A stretch of DNA of 23,839 bases from IMG/VR virus record IMGVR_UViG_3300036846_000729, positions 1 through 23,839 of that record; one strand, given 5' to 3'. Positions within the stretch are counted from its first letter, which is position 1. Each line of letters opens with the position of its first letter. The notes under the pieces were generated by a model. That model was not told where the DNA came from. It saw only the letters and a program-made list of their open reading frames with translations, and ran no database searches. The stretch is from a virus. A program made the translations under genes and the position numbers. Below are positions 5,918 to 11,796 of this stretch, in pieces.

Positions 5918-6111
5918 AGCCCCAAAACCCTGGTGTTTGCAGGGCTTTTGGCCGTTAATGTTCGGCGGTCTGTAACAGCGGTAAAAGCCCCGACCGACCG
6001 CTCTGGGTAGGTTTGGCTCAGAATGGCCCTAAGGGCAGGTAACGCCTTTAGTGCCCACTCCAAGCTACGACTGGCTTCCTGAGCCAAAAACTCTAGGGAC
6101 TCCTGGCTCAC
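5914..6111 (-). CDS. 65-residue ORF of unknown function overlying the candidate attP
   Basis: The GTG at 6111 overlaps the integrase stop (GTGA) and its TGA overlaps the nuclease ATG (ATGA), the pattern of real genes in this operon. Yet its codon use is unlike its neighbours: TTG, TTA, CTA and AGG are common, and the base composition is less GC-rich. The protein (VSQESLEFLAQEASRSLEWA and onward) shows one likely helix and no known motif. The DNA beneath is packed with inverted repeats. It may be a small excisionase-like or accessory protein, or a non-functional frame that happens to span attP. I cannot decide between these. Confidence 0.4.
   Translation of the reverse strand: MSQESLEFLAQEASRSLEWALKALPALRAILSQTYPERSVGAFTAVTDRRTLTAKSPANTRVLGL
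5922..6110. other. candidate phage attachment site (attP) region
   Basis: CCAAAACCCTG (5922-5932) and CAGGGCTTTTGG (5940-5951) are inverted arms with one extra base in the second, around a 7-bp centre GTGTTTG. This is the geometry of a tyrosine-recombinase core site. Toward the integrase lie AGCGGT/ACCGCT (5977-6002), GCCCT-A-AGGGC (6026-6036), TTTGGCTCAG/CTGAGCCAAA (6012-6021 and 6079-6088), and a third TGGCTCA near 6104, which could be arm-type sites. The region adjoins the integrase stop, where attP usually lies. The first palindrome, flanked by A and T runs, could instead be a bidirectional terminator. Confidence 0.45.
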
Positions 6112-7139
6112 AGGTTCGCGACCTTCTCGGCGACGTCGTCGACGGTCAAATGGCCGTAGTAGTACTGCGTCGTGCGGATCGACTCGTGCCCCATCATCAG
6201 CTGCCGCTCCTCGATGTCGAACCCCTCAGTGCGCAACCACCACCCGTAGGTGTGCCTGGTTTGGTGCGGGTTGAGGTAACGCACGCCTGCGTCACACACA
6301 CCGCGTTTGTACCAATGCTCGAACGTGGTATCGCCGATCGGCTCACGGTGAACCCTGTGCGGACCACCACCTGGGCGCTTGTACCAGAGGTAATCGTTCC
6401 GGTCGAGCCGTTCGAGCAGGTCGAGGTCAGCGACGGCGGCCAATGCGGCCGGCGGAAGCGCGACGATCCGGTCCTTGCCGCCCTTGCCGTCGTACACGTA
6501 GAGACGAGCGCGGTTCAGGTCGATCTGGGAGCGGTTCAGATGGCGGGCTTCGCCGCGTCGGAGCCCGGTCTTGAACAGGATCGTCCACAGCTGCCCGTCC
6601 GGGGTTGGGAGCGCCTCGAGCAGGCCGATCTCCTCGTCGGTGTACAGCTCGGAGGGGCGCCGTTTCGGGGCGCGGAACGTCGGCACCTTGCCCATCGGGC
6701 TCCGGTCGATCCGTTCTTCCATCTCGGCCCACGCGAAGAACCGGTTGTAGATGCTCCGAGCGATGTGACGTGACCGGACGGGGATGCTGATGAGCTCCCT
6801 GTTGATGTCGGCGCCGGTGAACTCGCAAAGCCGTTTGCGTGGATGGGCACGCAACAGCGGCGCGACCTGCCGCACGTACGCGTACTGCGTCTTCGGCCGT
6901 TTGCCCTCAAGCTCGAGGTAGACGAGCCAGTCGATCACATCCTGAAACGCGACGGCGGTCTCGTGCCGGACGTCACGCAAGAGATCCTCCAACACGAGGA
7001 ACTCGGCGGAACGCGAGTACGTAGGATCGGTCGTGCATGGGAGCTGACTCCTCCTGTGCCTGCCCCGGGACGTTACAGCGTCGCCGGGGCGCTTTCTATT
7101 GTCGGTCAGGAGAGTAGCGCGAAGAGCACTGACGATCAT
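6108..7139 (-). CDS. int: tyrosine recombinase / phage integrase
   Basis: This 343-aa protein starts at the ATG at 7139, overlapping the upstream stop (ATGA). Residues about 45-145 form the SAM-like core-binding domain (YLELEGKRPKTQYAYVRQV). Residues 165-335 are the catalytic domain with a full set of active-site residues: Arg194 (TGLRRGEA), Lys219 (GKGGKDR), His292 and Arg295 (PHQTRHTY), His318 (MGHES) and the nucleophile Tyr328 (TTQYYYGH). It would catalyse integration and, with an excisionase, excision by way of a covalent 3'-phosphotyrosine. It is cotranscribed with the Cro-like gene from the early promoter, rather than being set apart. The first 35 residues are basic and of uncertain fold. 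Candidate attP lies directly downstream. Confidence 0.93.
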   Translation of the reverse strand: MIVSALRATLLTDNRKRPGDAVTSRGRHRRSQLPCTTDPTYSRSAEFLVLEDLLRDVRHETAVAFQDVIDWLVYLELEGKRPKTQYAYVRQVAPLLRAHPRKRLCEFTGADINRELISIPVRSRHIARSIYNRFFAWAEMEERIDRSPMGKVPTFRAPKRRPSELYTDEEIGLLEALPTPDGQLWTILFKTGLRRGEARHLNRSQIDLNRARLYVYDGKGGKDRIVALPPAALAAVADLDLLERLDRNDYLWYKRPGGGPHRVHREPIGDTTFEHWYKRGVCDAGVRYLNPHQTRHTYGWWLRTEGFDIEERQLMMGHESIRTTQYYYGHLTVDDVAEKVANL

Positions 7140-7393
7140 TCGTCCTCCTCATCGTGGTAATGCCACTCCGCGTCGAACCGCGGCACCTCGGGCGGCGGCC
7201 CGTCGACGAGCTCGACGACCATCCGCTCAGGGTCGGCCTCGACGCGCGCATGCAGCGTCTGGGCGTGCAGGAGTTCGCCCTCGGTGATCTCGACGCGGCC
7301 GCCGGCGCGCTGCACGAGCGCTTTGAACGCGACCGTGAGCCCAGCCATCTCGTTGAGGCCGACCGGGTCGCCGTGACGAGGGTCGCCGCTCAC
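7136..7393 (-). CDS. small acidic phage protein
   Basis: This 85-aa protein has a GTG start at 7393 overlapping the Cro-like gene stop (GTGA), and its TGA overlaps the integrase ATG (ATGA). The sequence (GLTVAFKALVQRAGGRVEIT, then MVVELVDGPPPEVPRFDAEW) suggests a helix plus two strands and an acidic His-containing tail (HYHDEEDE). I recognise no family. Its position between the Cro-like protein and integrase would suit a regulator or excision factor, but it lacks an obvious HTH. Confidence 0.55.
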   Translation of the reverse strand: MSGDPRHGDPVGLNEMAGLTVAFKALVQRAGGRVEITEGELLHAQTLHARVEADPERMVVELVDGPPPEVPRFDAEWHYHDEEDE

Positions 7394-7623
7394 AGCGGCT
7401 CGGGCAGGAGGTCGGCCACGCGAATCCGGAGCGTTGAGGCGAGCCGGTAGAGAGTGTCGATGTCAGGTTTGTTCGCGCCTCGCTCCCACCGGGAAACAGT
7501 GAAAAGGCTTACGCCGAGCTCCCGGGCAAGCGCCTCCTGCGAGTACCCAGCGGCCTTGCGGTGACGTCGGACGCGCGCTCCGAAGAGCTTGTCGCGCCCC
7601 CCCCGGGGCTCCTCGAGTGTCAT
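7390..7623 (-). CDS. XRE-family transcriptional regulator (Cro-like, early operon)
   Basis: This protein is 77 aa from the ATG at 7623; an in-frame GTG at 7635 falls close to the predicted transcription start and could be used leaderless. It has an HTH_3 domain: FGARVRRHRKAAGYSQEALA, RELGVSLFTVSRWERGANKP, then IDTLYRLASTLRIRVADLLP. The recognition helix is around SLFTVSRWERG. It diverges from a second XRE gene across about 60 bp that contain a near-consensus promoter and three palindromes. By analogy with lambdoid and actinophage switches it is probably the Cro/early regulator, made first on the operon that includes integrase. It may bind the palindrome that overlaps its own start. Confidence 0.85.
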   Translation of the reverse strand: MTLEEPRGGRDKLFGARVRRHRKAAGYSQEALARELGVSLFTVSRWERGANKPDIDTLYRLASTLRIRVADLLPEPL

Positions 7624-7631
7624 TACTCGAG
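7612..7631. promoter_or_regulatory. candidate operator O1 over the Cro-like start codon
   Basis: CTCGAGT (7612-7618), 6-bp spacer, ACTCGAG (7625-7631) is a perfect inverted repeat. It covers the ATG at 7623 and sits just downstream of the predicted early transcription start. The spacing suits an XRE dimer. Confidence 0.5.
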
Positions 7632-7644
7632 TCACTCTGTGACT
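7630..7644. promoter_or_regulatory. candidate operator O2 over the early -10 and +1
   Basis: AGTCAC-TCT-GTGACT is a perfect 6-bp inverted repeat with a 3-bp centre. It shares bases with the -10 hexamer TATAGT, so a bound repressor would block polymerase directly. Confidence 0.6.
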
Positions 7645-7670
7645 ATACGAGGCTAGCTTTTCAATGTCAA
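7642..7670 (-). promoter_or_regulatory. early sigma70-type promoter
   Basis: Reading the minus strand, -35 TTGACA (7670-7665) is followed by a 17-nt spacer and -10 TATAGT (7647-7642). This is a perfect -35, optimal spacing and five of six at -10. Transcription would start near 7635, right at the first codons of the Cro-like gene. It is the best promoter I see in the window. Confidence 0.8.
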
Positions 7671-7674
7671 GCTA
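7654..7674. promoter_or_regulatory. candidate operator O3 over the early -35
   Basis: TAGCTT (7654-7659), 9-bp spacer, AAGCTA (7669-7674) is an inverted repeat that encloses the TTGACA of the early promoter. It lies close to the start of the plus-strand XRE gene. Its sequence differs from O1 and O2, so it may serve the other regulator. Confidence 0.4.
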
Positions 7675-7686
7675 TTGTATATCCAC

Positions 7687-8064
7687 ATGGCGGCTAACAC
7701 CTCTCTAGCCAAGTCGCGCACAGTGGGGGTCTATGTGCAAGAGGCTGTGGTGGTTGTGAGTGAACGCGCGAAGGCCATCGGGTCGCAGATCGCGGCCGCG
7801 CGGAACGACAAGCATTGGAAGCAGAAACAGCTGGCTGCGGCCGTACACGTGGAGCCGGTCACCGTCTCCCGTTGGGAGCGCGGCCAGCATGTTCCGAGCT
7901 ACGAGACCTTGGAGTTGATCGCAGAGGCCACCGAGAAGACCTTGTCCTTCTTCTTGCCAGAAGACGACGTGAAGAACGCGGAATCTGGTTCTGACGCAGA
8001 AGTGATCGCACGACTCGACCGAATTGAGGGCATGCTCGAGAAGCTTCTCGCCTTCTACATCTAA
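7687..8064 (+). CDS. XRE-family repressor-like regulator (lysogeny side)
   Basis: This protein is 125 aa from the ATG at 7687. GTG starts at 7750 (with AAGAGG 5 nt before it) and 7756 would give about 105 and 103 aa, and I am unsure which is used. The HTH_3 domain runs RAKAIGSQIAAARNDKHWKQ, then KQLAAAVHVEPVTVSRWERG, then TLELIAEATEKTLSFFLPED. A short C-terminal helix (EVIARLDRIEGMLEKLLAFY) looks like a dimerisation coiled coil. There is no LexA-type peptidase domain, so RecA-driven self-cleavage is not expected. It is one of only two plus-strand genes and opposes both large operons. It is probably the maintenance repressor acting on the palindromes at 7612-7674. Confidence 0.8.
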   Translation: MAANTSLAKSRTVGVYVQEAVVVVSERAKAIGSQIAAARNDKHWKQKQLAAAVHVEPVTVSRWERGQHVPSYETLELIAEATEKTLSFFLPEDDVKNAESGSDAEVIARLDRIEGMLEKLLAFYI

Positions 8065-8070
8065 GGAAGA

Positions 8071-8107
8071 GGGTTGGCGCCGCACTCGGACGCGCGGCAG
8101 CCAACCC
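8071..8107 (+). terminator. strong hairpin after the repressor gene
   Basis: GGGTTGGCGCCGC (8071-8083) pairs with GCGGC-A-GCCAACCC (8094-8107): 13 pairs with one bulged A and a 10-nt loop. It begins 7 nt after the repressor stop. There is no T-run, so it is an intrinsic-like hairpin or a 3' stabiliser of the kind common in GC-rich actinobacteria. Confidence 0.65.
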
Positions 8108-8133
8108 GGAGGGCACGGTACAGTGACACCGAA

Positions 8134-8154
8134 CCCCGCCGATAATCAGCGGGG
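8134..8154 (+). promoter_or_regulatory. palindrome with -10-like core upstream of the secreted protein gene
   Basis: CCCCGC (8134-8139) and GCGGGG (8149-8154) enclose CGATAATCA, which contains GATAAT (five of six to a sigma70 -10). I see no good -35. It may be the promoter/operator of the next gene, separated from the repressor by the preceding hairpin, or an RNA hairpin in its leader. Confidence 0.35.
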
Positions 8155-8175
8155 GAACTCGGACAAAGGGAACTC

Positions 8176-8553
8176 ATGAATCGTCTAATCCCAACCACTC
8201 TCGCAGTGGCCGCCATCACCTGTGCGATCGCGCTCACGAGCTCGGCCGCCCCGACCCTCGTCACTCCTACCCCCGCGAACTGGAAATGCAAGCCGTTCCA
8301 GAACGCCGGTCTCGTCGTCGCGTTCACGAGGAAAACGCTCGTCTACAACGGCTTCCACCCGAACATCCAGTTCACATGCAATGCCGGCATCATCAGGCTC
8401 GTCGGGATCATGGACGGCGAGGAGTATCTAGGCGCCGTCGACAAACTAGGTCCTCACAGGATCAGCATCGGGATCGTCGAGCACCCAGCCTCGCCGCCCG
8501 GGCGCAGCCTGTACACCGACACCTCGAACTTCACAGTCCCGTTCGTGGCGTGA
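8176..8553 (+). CDS. secreted protein of unknown function, candidate moron
   Basis: This 125-aa protein has its ATG at 8176 after AAAGGGAACTC. Residues 1-24 are a signal peptide (basic MNR, hydrophobic core, ALTSSAA before cleavage). The mature protein has two Cys (38 and 68) suited to a disulfide and a beta-rich look (NAGLVVAFTRKTLVYNG, NAGIIRLVGIMDGEEYLGAV, ISIGIVEHP, TSNFTVPFVA). I recognise no family. It lies on the repressor strand, ends 3 bp from the stop of the last late gene, and may have its own regulatory element. This is typical of a moron expressed from a prophage, for example for superinfection exclusion or lysogenic conversion. That role is inference. Confidence 0.65.
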   Translation: MNRLIPTTLAVAAITCAIALTSSAAPTLVTPTPANWKCKPFQNAGLVVAFTRKTLVYNGFHPNIQFTCNAGIIRLVGIMDGEEYLGAVDKLGPHRISIGIVEHPASPPGRSLYTDTSNFTVPFVA

Positions 8554-8556
8554 CTT

Positions 8557-8787
8557 CTACTTAGGCACGTCTCTCTTCTCGGGTGGGAGCTCGAGTGTGT
8601 CGTCGAGCTTCCACCCCTCCACCAGCTCCTCGTCGTCGTGGTGGTAGCGGTCGCGTTCGAGGAAGAACCCGAACCGTGTTCGCCGCACCTCACTGTCTCT
8701 GAGCAGCACCCGGGCCGCGACGAGCACGAGCACGATCAGGACACCGGCGATGATCGCGAGGTCGGTGCTGCCGAGGAAACCGGTCAC
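8557..8787 (-). CDS. single-TM protein, candidate holin
   Basis: This 76-aa protein has its GTG at 8787 overlapping the endolysin stop (GTGA). One membrane segment (residues about 9-28, DLAIIAGVLIVLVLVAARVL) is followed by a charged cytosolic-type tail (RDSEVRRTRFGFFLERDRYH and an acidic/Pro end). It is the last gene of the late operon, immediately after the endolysin, where actinophage holins are normally found. The one-TM topology fits a class III-like or pinholin-like protein, but sequence alone cannot prove that it forms holes. No second TM protein is present nearby. Confidence 0.6.
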   Translation of the reverse strand: MTGFLGSTDLAIIAGVLIVLVLVAARVLLRDSEVRRTRFGFFLERDRYHHDDEELVEGWKLDDTLELPPEKRDVPK

Positions 8788-9698
8788 GGCCCGGCGACAC
8801 GCACGAACAGGGTTGCCTGGCCGGTGGTGGAGCGGGTGCAGCGCATCACCATGCCGCCGTTCGAGTAGTCGGTCGGGCTGGTGTTGCCCTCGATCGCTTT
8901 GAAGCTCGACCCGCCGGCCCACGTCTCGAAGATCCCGATGTGGTCATGGGTGCCGTCGTACGCCCAGTCGTACACAACGAGGTCACCAGGGATAGGGCTC
9001 TGCGTCGTTGTAAGCCCGTTCCGCTGGTTGCGGGCGTCCTGGACGACGTAGGGGCAGTATGCGTACGCCGACGCCTTAGCGAACGACGGTGAGCCTCCCG
9101 CCTTCGTCTCGTAGCACCACGTCACGAACATCGCGCACCACGGCTGGTAGTTCATCCCGTACCAGTCGCCGTACTTCGTGTCGTTGTTGCCGGTTTCGGC
9201 GTACCCGATCTCCGCGGCTGCAGCGTCGAGTGCGCGTTCCCGTGTTGTTTTCACGGCCCCGGGTTTCGGGGGTGCGGGCTCATGGCCGCCGTACAGCTCC
9301 CATGCCTGCGCGACGAGGTTGGCGGCGTTCGCGTCCATCGCCATCTCACCCTCATGCGGGCCGGCCGGGACACGGATCGAACGCAAGAGGTTGAACGTCT
9401 TCTCGCCGATGTAACCGGTGTCAGCGAGACCCTGCTGGCGCTGCACCCCCGCGACGCCGGTCTCGGAGACGTTGCCGCCCTTGCCGTGACTGAACGCGTT
9501 GCTGAACGCCCGGTCGAAGGCTGTGGCGGGGCCGGGCCAGCGGCCAGCGCGCCAAACAGTGCGTTTGTACGCCTCTATGTCTGGCCCGTCAACGGAGGCC
9601 GTGTGGCCCGGCTCCGCGTCTGGGGGGTAGCAAGGACGAGGGAACCCGGGGACGGCGACCATCGGGCCGCCCTTGTACGGGTGCTCCCACCAGCTCAT
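8784..9698 (-). CDS. endolysin with peptidoglycan-binding segment and CHAP amidase/peptidase domain
   Basis: This 304-aa protein starts at the ATG at 9698, overlapping the previous stop (ATGA). Residues about 37-110 form a PG-binding-1-like segment (GVAGVQRQQGLADTGYIGEK, then TFNLLR). Residues about 155-300 form a CHAP domain: PWCAMFVTWCYE with nucleophile Cys188, PIPGDLVVYDW, HDHIGIFE with His253, and AIEGNTS with Glu270/Asn272. There is no signal peptide, so release would depend on the adjacent holin candidate. It would cut peptide or amide bonds of peptidoglycan at the end of the lytic cycle. The N-terminal 35 residues (PYKGGPMVAVPGFPRPCYPP) are typical of actinophage and Thermoleophilia endolysins in my recollection. 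Confidence 0.88.
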   Translation of the reverse strand: MSWWEHPYKGGPMVAVPGFPRPCYPPDAEPGHTASVDGPDIEAYKRTVWRAGRWPGPATAFDRAFSNAFSHGKGGNVSETGVAGVQRQQGLADTGYIGEKTFNLLRSIRVPAGPHEGEMAMDANAANLVAQAWELYGGHEPAPPKPGAVKTTRERALDAAAAEIGYAETGNNDTKYGDWYGMNYQPWCAMFVTWCYETKAGGSPSFAKASAYAYCPYVVQDARNQRNGLTTTQSPIPGDLVVYDWAYDGTHDHIGIFETWAGGSSFKAIEGNTSPTDYSNGGMVMRCTRSTTGQATLFVRVAGP

Positions 9699-9874
9699 AC
9701 CTTCTCCTCCGTTCGGGCGGCGAGCTCGAGCTCGAACCGCTCGATCAACGCCGTCGCTTGCTCAAGGCTGTATACCGCGACGGTCTCACCGGCAACCTCC
9801 CGGGTGATGTGGCCGTCCTGGTCGCGTTCGATCGCAACAGGTTGCACCAAATATTTGAACGGTTCGATCGTCAT
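9695..9874 (-). CDS. small late protein
   Basis: This 59-aa protein has its ATG at 9874 overlapping the stop of the zinc-ribbon gene (TGATG), and its own stop overlaps the endolysin ATG (ATGA). The sequence MTIEPFKYLVQPVAIERDQD, then VAGETVAVYSLEQATALIER, looks like strand-strand-helix. Proteins with this look are common just before actinophage lysis genes, but no function is known to me. Confidence 0.6.
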   Translation of the reverse strand: MTIEPFKYLVQPVAIERDQDGHITREVAGETVAVYSLEQATALIERFELELAARTEEKV

Positions 9875-10110
9875 CAGCCTGGTTCGGGTGGTGGCAGCTC
9901 GATCGGCGGCCCGATCGGCGGGGGGACCGGGACCGCCTGGACCGTGCCGGCGCACGCCTGGCAGCAGTAGACGAACTGCTCGGTCGGTGACCCGTACACC
10001 TCCCTGTTCAGGAACGTCCACCCGGTCCGGTCGGCCGGGTCGAGGGTGTTGCCGGGACACGCCGGGTTGTCGCAGGTGATGTGGATAGCGCTCGTGTCGG
10101 TTACAGGCAT
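9874..10110 (-). CDS. small zinc-ribbon-like protein
   Basis: This 78-aa protein has its ATG at 10110 after AGAGGAGCGAG. Cys13 and Cys18 (ITCDNPACPG) and Cys49, Cys50 and Cys53 (FVYCCQACAG) form two knuckles suited to one zinc ion. The C-terminal 20 residues are almost all Pro plus Gly, Glu and Leu. It lies between the collagen-like fibre gene and the lysis cassette. Its role is unknown; it may be a virion-tip or lysis accessory protein. Confidence 0.6.
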   Translation of the reverse strand: MPVTDTSAIHITCDNPACPGNTLDPADRTGWTFLNREVYGSPTEQFVYCCQACAGTVQAVPVPPPIGPPIELPPPEPG

Positions 10111-10122
10111 CTCGCTCCTCTC

Positions 10123-11646
10123 TTAGTTGGGGACGCGGAGCATCCGGTAGCCGGTCCCCCCGGAGTCGTTGGCGCCGACCTGGACGAGCTGGGATGAGCC
10201 GCCGAGCCCGGCGATGATCAGGTTCCCGTCCGTCTTAAGCGTCGCCGCGGCGGAGCGGTACAGGTTTGTGTCCCAGGAGTTGTTGGTGCCGAACTGGATT
10301 GCGGCTGCCGCGCCGCCCATGTAGCCGAGAAGGACTTCTAACCCGGCTGCGGCCCCGACGTTCTGCGCGTTCGCACGAACGTAGTAGCGAGCGTCGAGAT
10401 GGCCGTCCGTTCCCAGCACGACCGCGCCGTTCCCCGCCTGGAACTGACTGGGTGTTTGCAGGATCTGAGCCGCCGCGCGGTTCAGGTGTGTGTCGGGGTT
10501 GGTCGCGCCTCCCGGCCCCCAGTGGAGAGACCCGTCCCCGCTGAGCGTGAACGCGGCCGCGGTGTCAGTCGTTAGAAGCCGTTGCGCGAGGATAGGAGTG
10601 GCTGCGGGCTGGTACGTCTTCAGCACCGCGGTCGCCGCGAGAGGGCTGAACGCGAACGTCCCGTCGGTCTGCAACACCGCCGCGGCGGACCGGTACAGGA
10701 ACGTGTCCGGGGCGGTCGACCCTCCCGTGCCCCACGAGTGTTTTCCGTCCCCGGTGATCTTGAACGCCGGCTGCGTGTCCCCCGCGACAAGCATCGACTG
10801 CACAAGCCGGGTCGCTGCCGCAGTGACGCTGTCTTTGTCGACTTTCCCGGTGATGTCGAGCTGCGCCACCCACGCGGTCGCGTAATCCGCGCCGCTGGTT
10901 TTGGCGAGGATCTGCCCTGTGGTGCCCCCGGTCGGGACACCCGGGCCTGTTGGGCCGGCTGGGCCGGTGGCGCCGCCACCGCTTGCTCTGGTGAACCTGA
11001 GGAACGCGGGTGGCTGGTTGGCGGTGCCGCCAGGGCCGGCGTAGATCGTGCCGCTGGCGGTGCCGCGGAGCGCAGTCACTGTGTAGGTGTGCGACCCGGC
11101 GGTCGGTGTGAACTCGTACAGTGCGGTGACGGGACCGCCGGCGCTGCTCACGTTTTCGATCGCGAGCCGGGTGATCTCGGTTGAGCCCTCGAACAGGCAG
11201 ATCGTCACGAAATCGTTGCTGCCCGGTGAGACGAGCGGCGCGAAGAACGTCGCGATCACGGGTGTCCCGTCGAACGTGTGCGGGGCCGCGGCGATCACGG
11301 TGGTCCCGGCCGACTCCGACGTGCCGGTGACGGTGACCGCGGCTGTGATCTGGTCGTAGCCGATCACGATCGTCCCGGTGCCGCCACCGCCGCCGCCTGT
11401 TGGTGTCGCCCAGATCGTGTCGTAGTCGGTGCCGCTGTTCTTCTCGAGCACCTGCCCGGTGGTGCCGCCCACGGGGACACCCGGGCCGGCCGCACCTGTG
11501 GGGCCGGTCGGCCCAGCGGGACCCGTCGGGCCTGTCGGGCCTGCGGGCCCGGTGCCGCCGCTCCCGTCGACGCGGATCACGCCAGGGTCGGGTTGGGTGA
11601 CGGTGAGGCCGTCGCCGAACTGGACCTGGTTCCACTGGCCCGGCAT
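10123..11646 (-). CDS. tail fibre with collagen-like and beta-repeat segments
   Basis: This 507-aa protein has its ATG at 11646 directly after the previous stop (TAAATG). Residues 31-57 are Gly-x-x collagen-like triplets (GPAGPTGP type). A module GTTGQVLEKNSGTDYDTIWA follows, and both recur near residues 220-258 (short GPAGPTGP, then GTTGQILAKTSGADYATAWV). The middle is Thr/Val-rich beta structure. The C-terminal half has three copies of a unit like HSWGTGGSTAPDT-x-LYRSAAA-x-LQTDG, typical of actinophage fibres. It would be a trimeric receptor-contacting or stalk protein on the tail tip. Repetition within it favours recombination and host-range change. Confidence 0.75.
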   Translation of the reverse strand: MPGQWNQVQFGDGLTVTQPDPGVIRVDGSGGTGPAGPTGPTGPAGPTGPTGAAGPGVPVGGTTGQVLEKNSGTDYDTIWATPTGGGGGGTGTIVIGYDQITAAVTVTGTSESAGTTVIAAAPHTFDGTPVIATFFAPLVSPGSNDFVTICLFEGSTEITRLAIENVSSAGGPVTALYEFTPTAGSHTYTVTALRGTASGTIYAGPGGTANQPPAFLRFTRASGGGATGPAGPTGPGVPTGGTTGQILAKTSGADYATAWVAQLDITGKVDKDSVTAAATRLVQSMLVAGDTQPAFKITGDGKHSWGTGGSTAPDTFLYRSAAAVLQTDGTFAFSPLAATAVLKTYQPAATPILAQRLLTTDTAAAFTLSGDGSLHWGPGGATNPDTHLNRAAAQILQTPSQFQAGNGAVVLGTDGHLDARYYVRANAQNVGAAAGLEVLLGYMGGAAAAIQFGTNNSWDTNLYRSAAATLKTDGNLIIAGLGGSSQLVQVGANDSGGTGYRMLRVPN

Positions 11647-11796
11647 TTAGCGCTCGGCCTCCTGTTCGGTTGGTTTGTCGGCGGGTTGTTCGTGCTCGGC
11701 AAGTCTCGCCTTCGCGAGCTCGAGCTCCGTTTCGAGCACCTCGACACGGATAATCGCCCGACCGAGGAGGAGCGCGACGCGGTCCTCGGCTCTCAC
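11647..11796 (-). CDS. 49-residue coiled-coil protein between fibre genes
   Basis: The GTG at 11796 overlaps the upstream stop (GTGA), and its TAA is immediately followed by the next ATG. The protein (VRAEDRVALLLGRAIIRVEV, then LETELELAKARLAEHEQPAD) is a single charged helix with heptad-like Leu/Val spacing. Both junctions indicate a real gene. It may be a fibre chaperone or trimerisation helper; this is inference. Confidence 0.55.
   Translation of the reverse strand: MRAEDRVALLLGRAIIRVEVLETELELAKARLAEHEQPADKPTEQEAER

Noticed and set aside
5914-6111. tRNA gene or tRNA-derived att site in the palindromic region
   Set aside because: I looked for a cloverleaf and a CCA-type end and found neither; the inverted repeats do not fit tRNA arms.
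6051-6773. 240-codon plus-strand frame opposite the integrase
   Set aside because: The integrase on the other strand has all catalytic residues; the plus frame has no recognisable domain.
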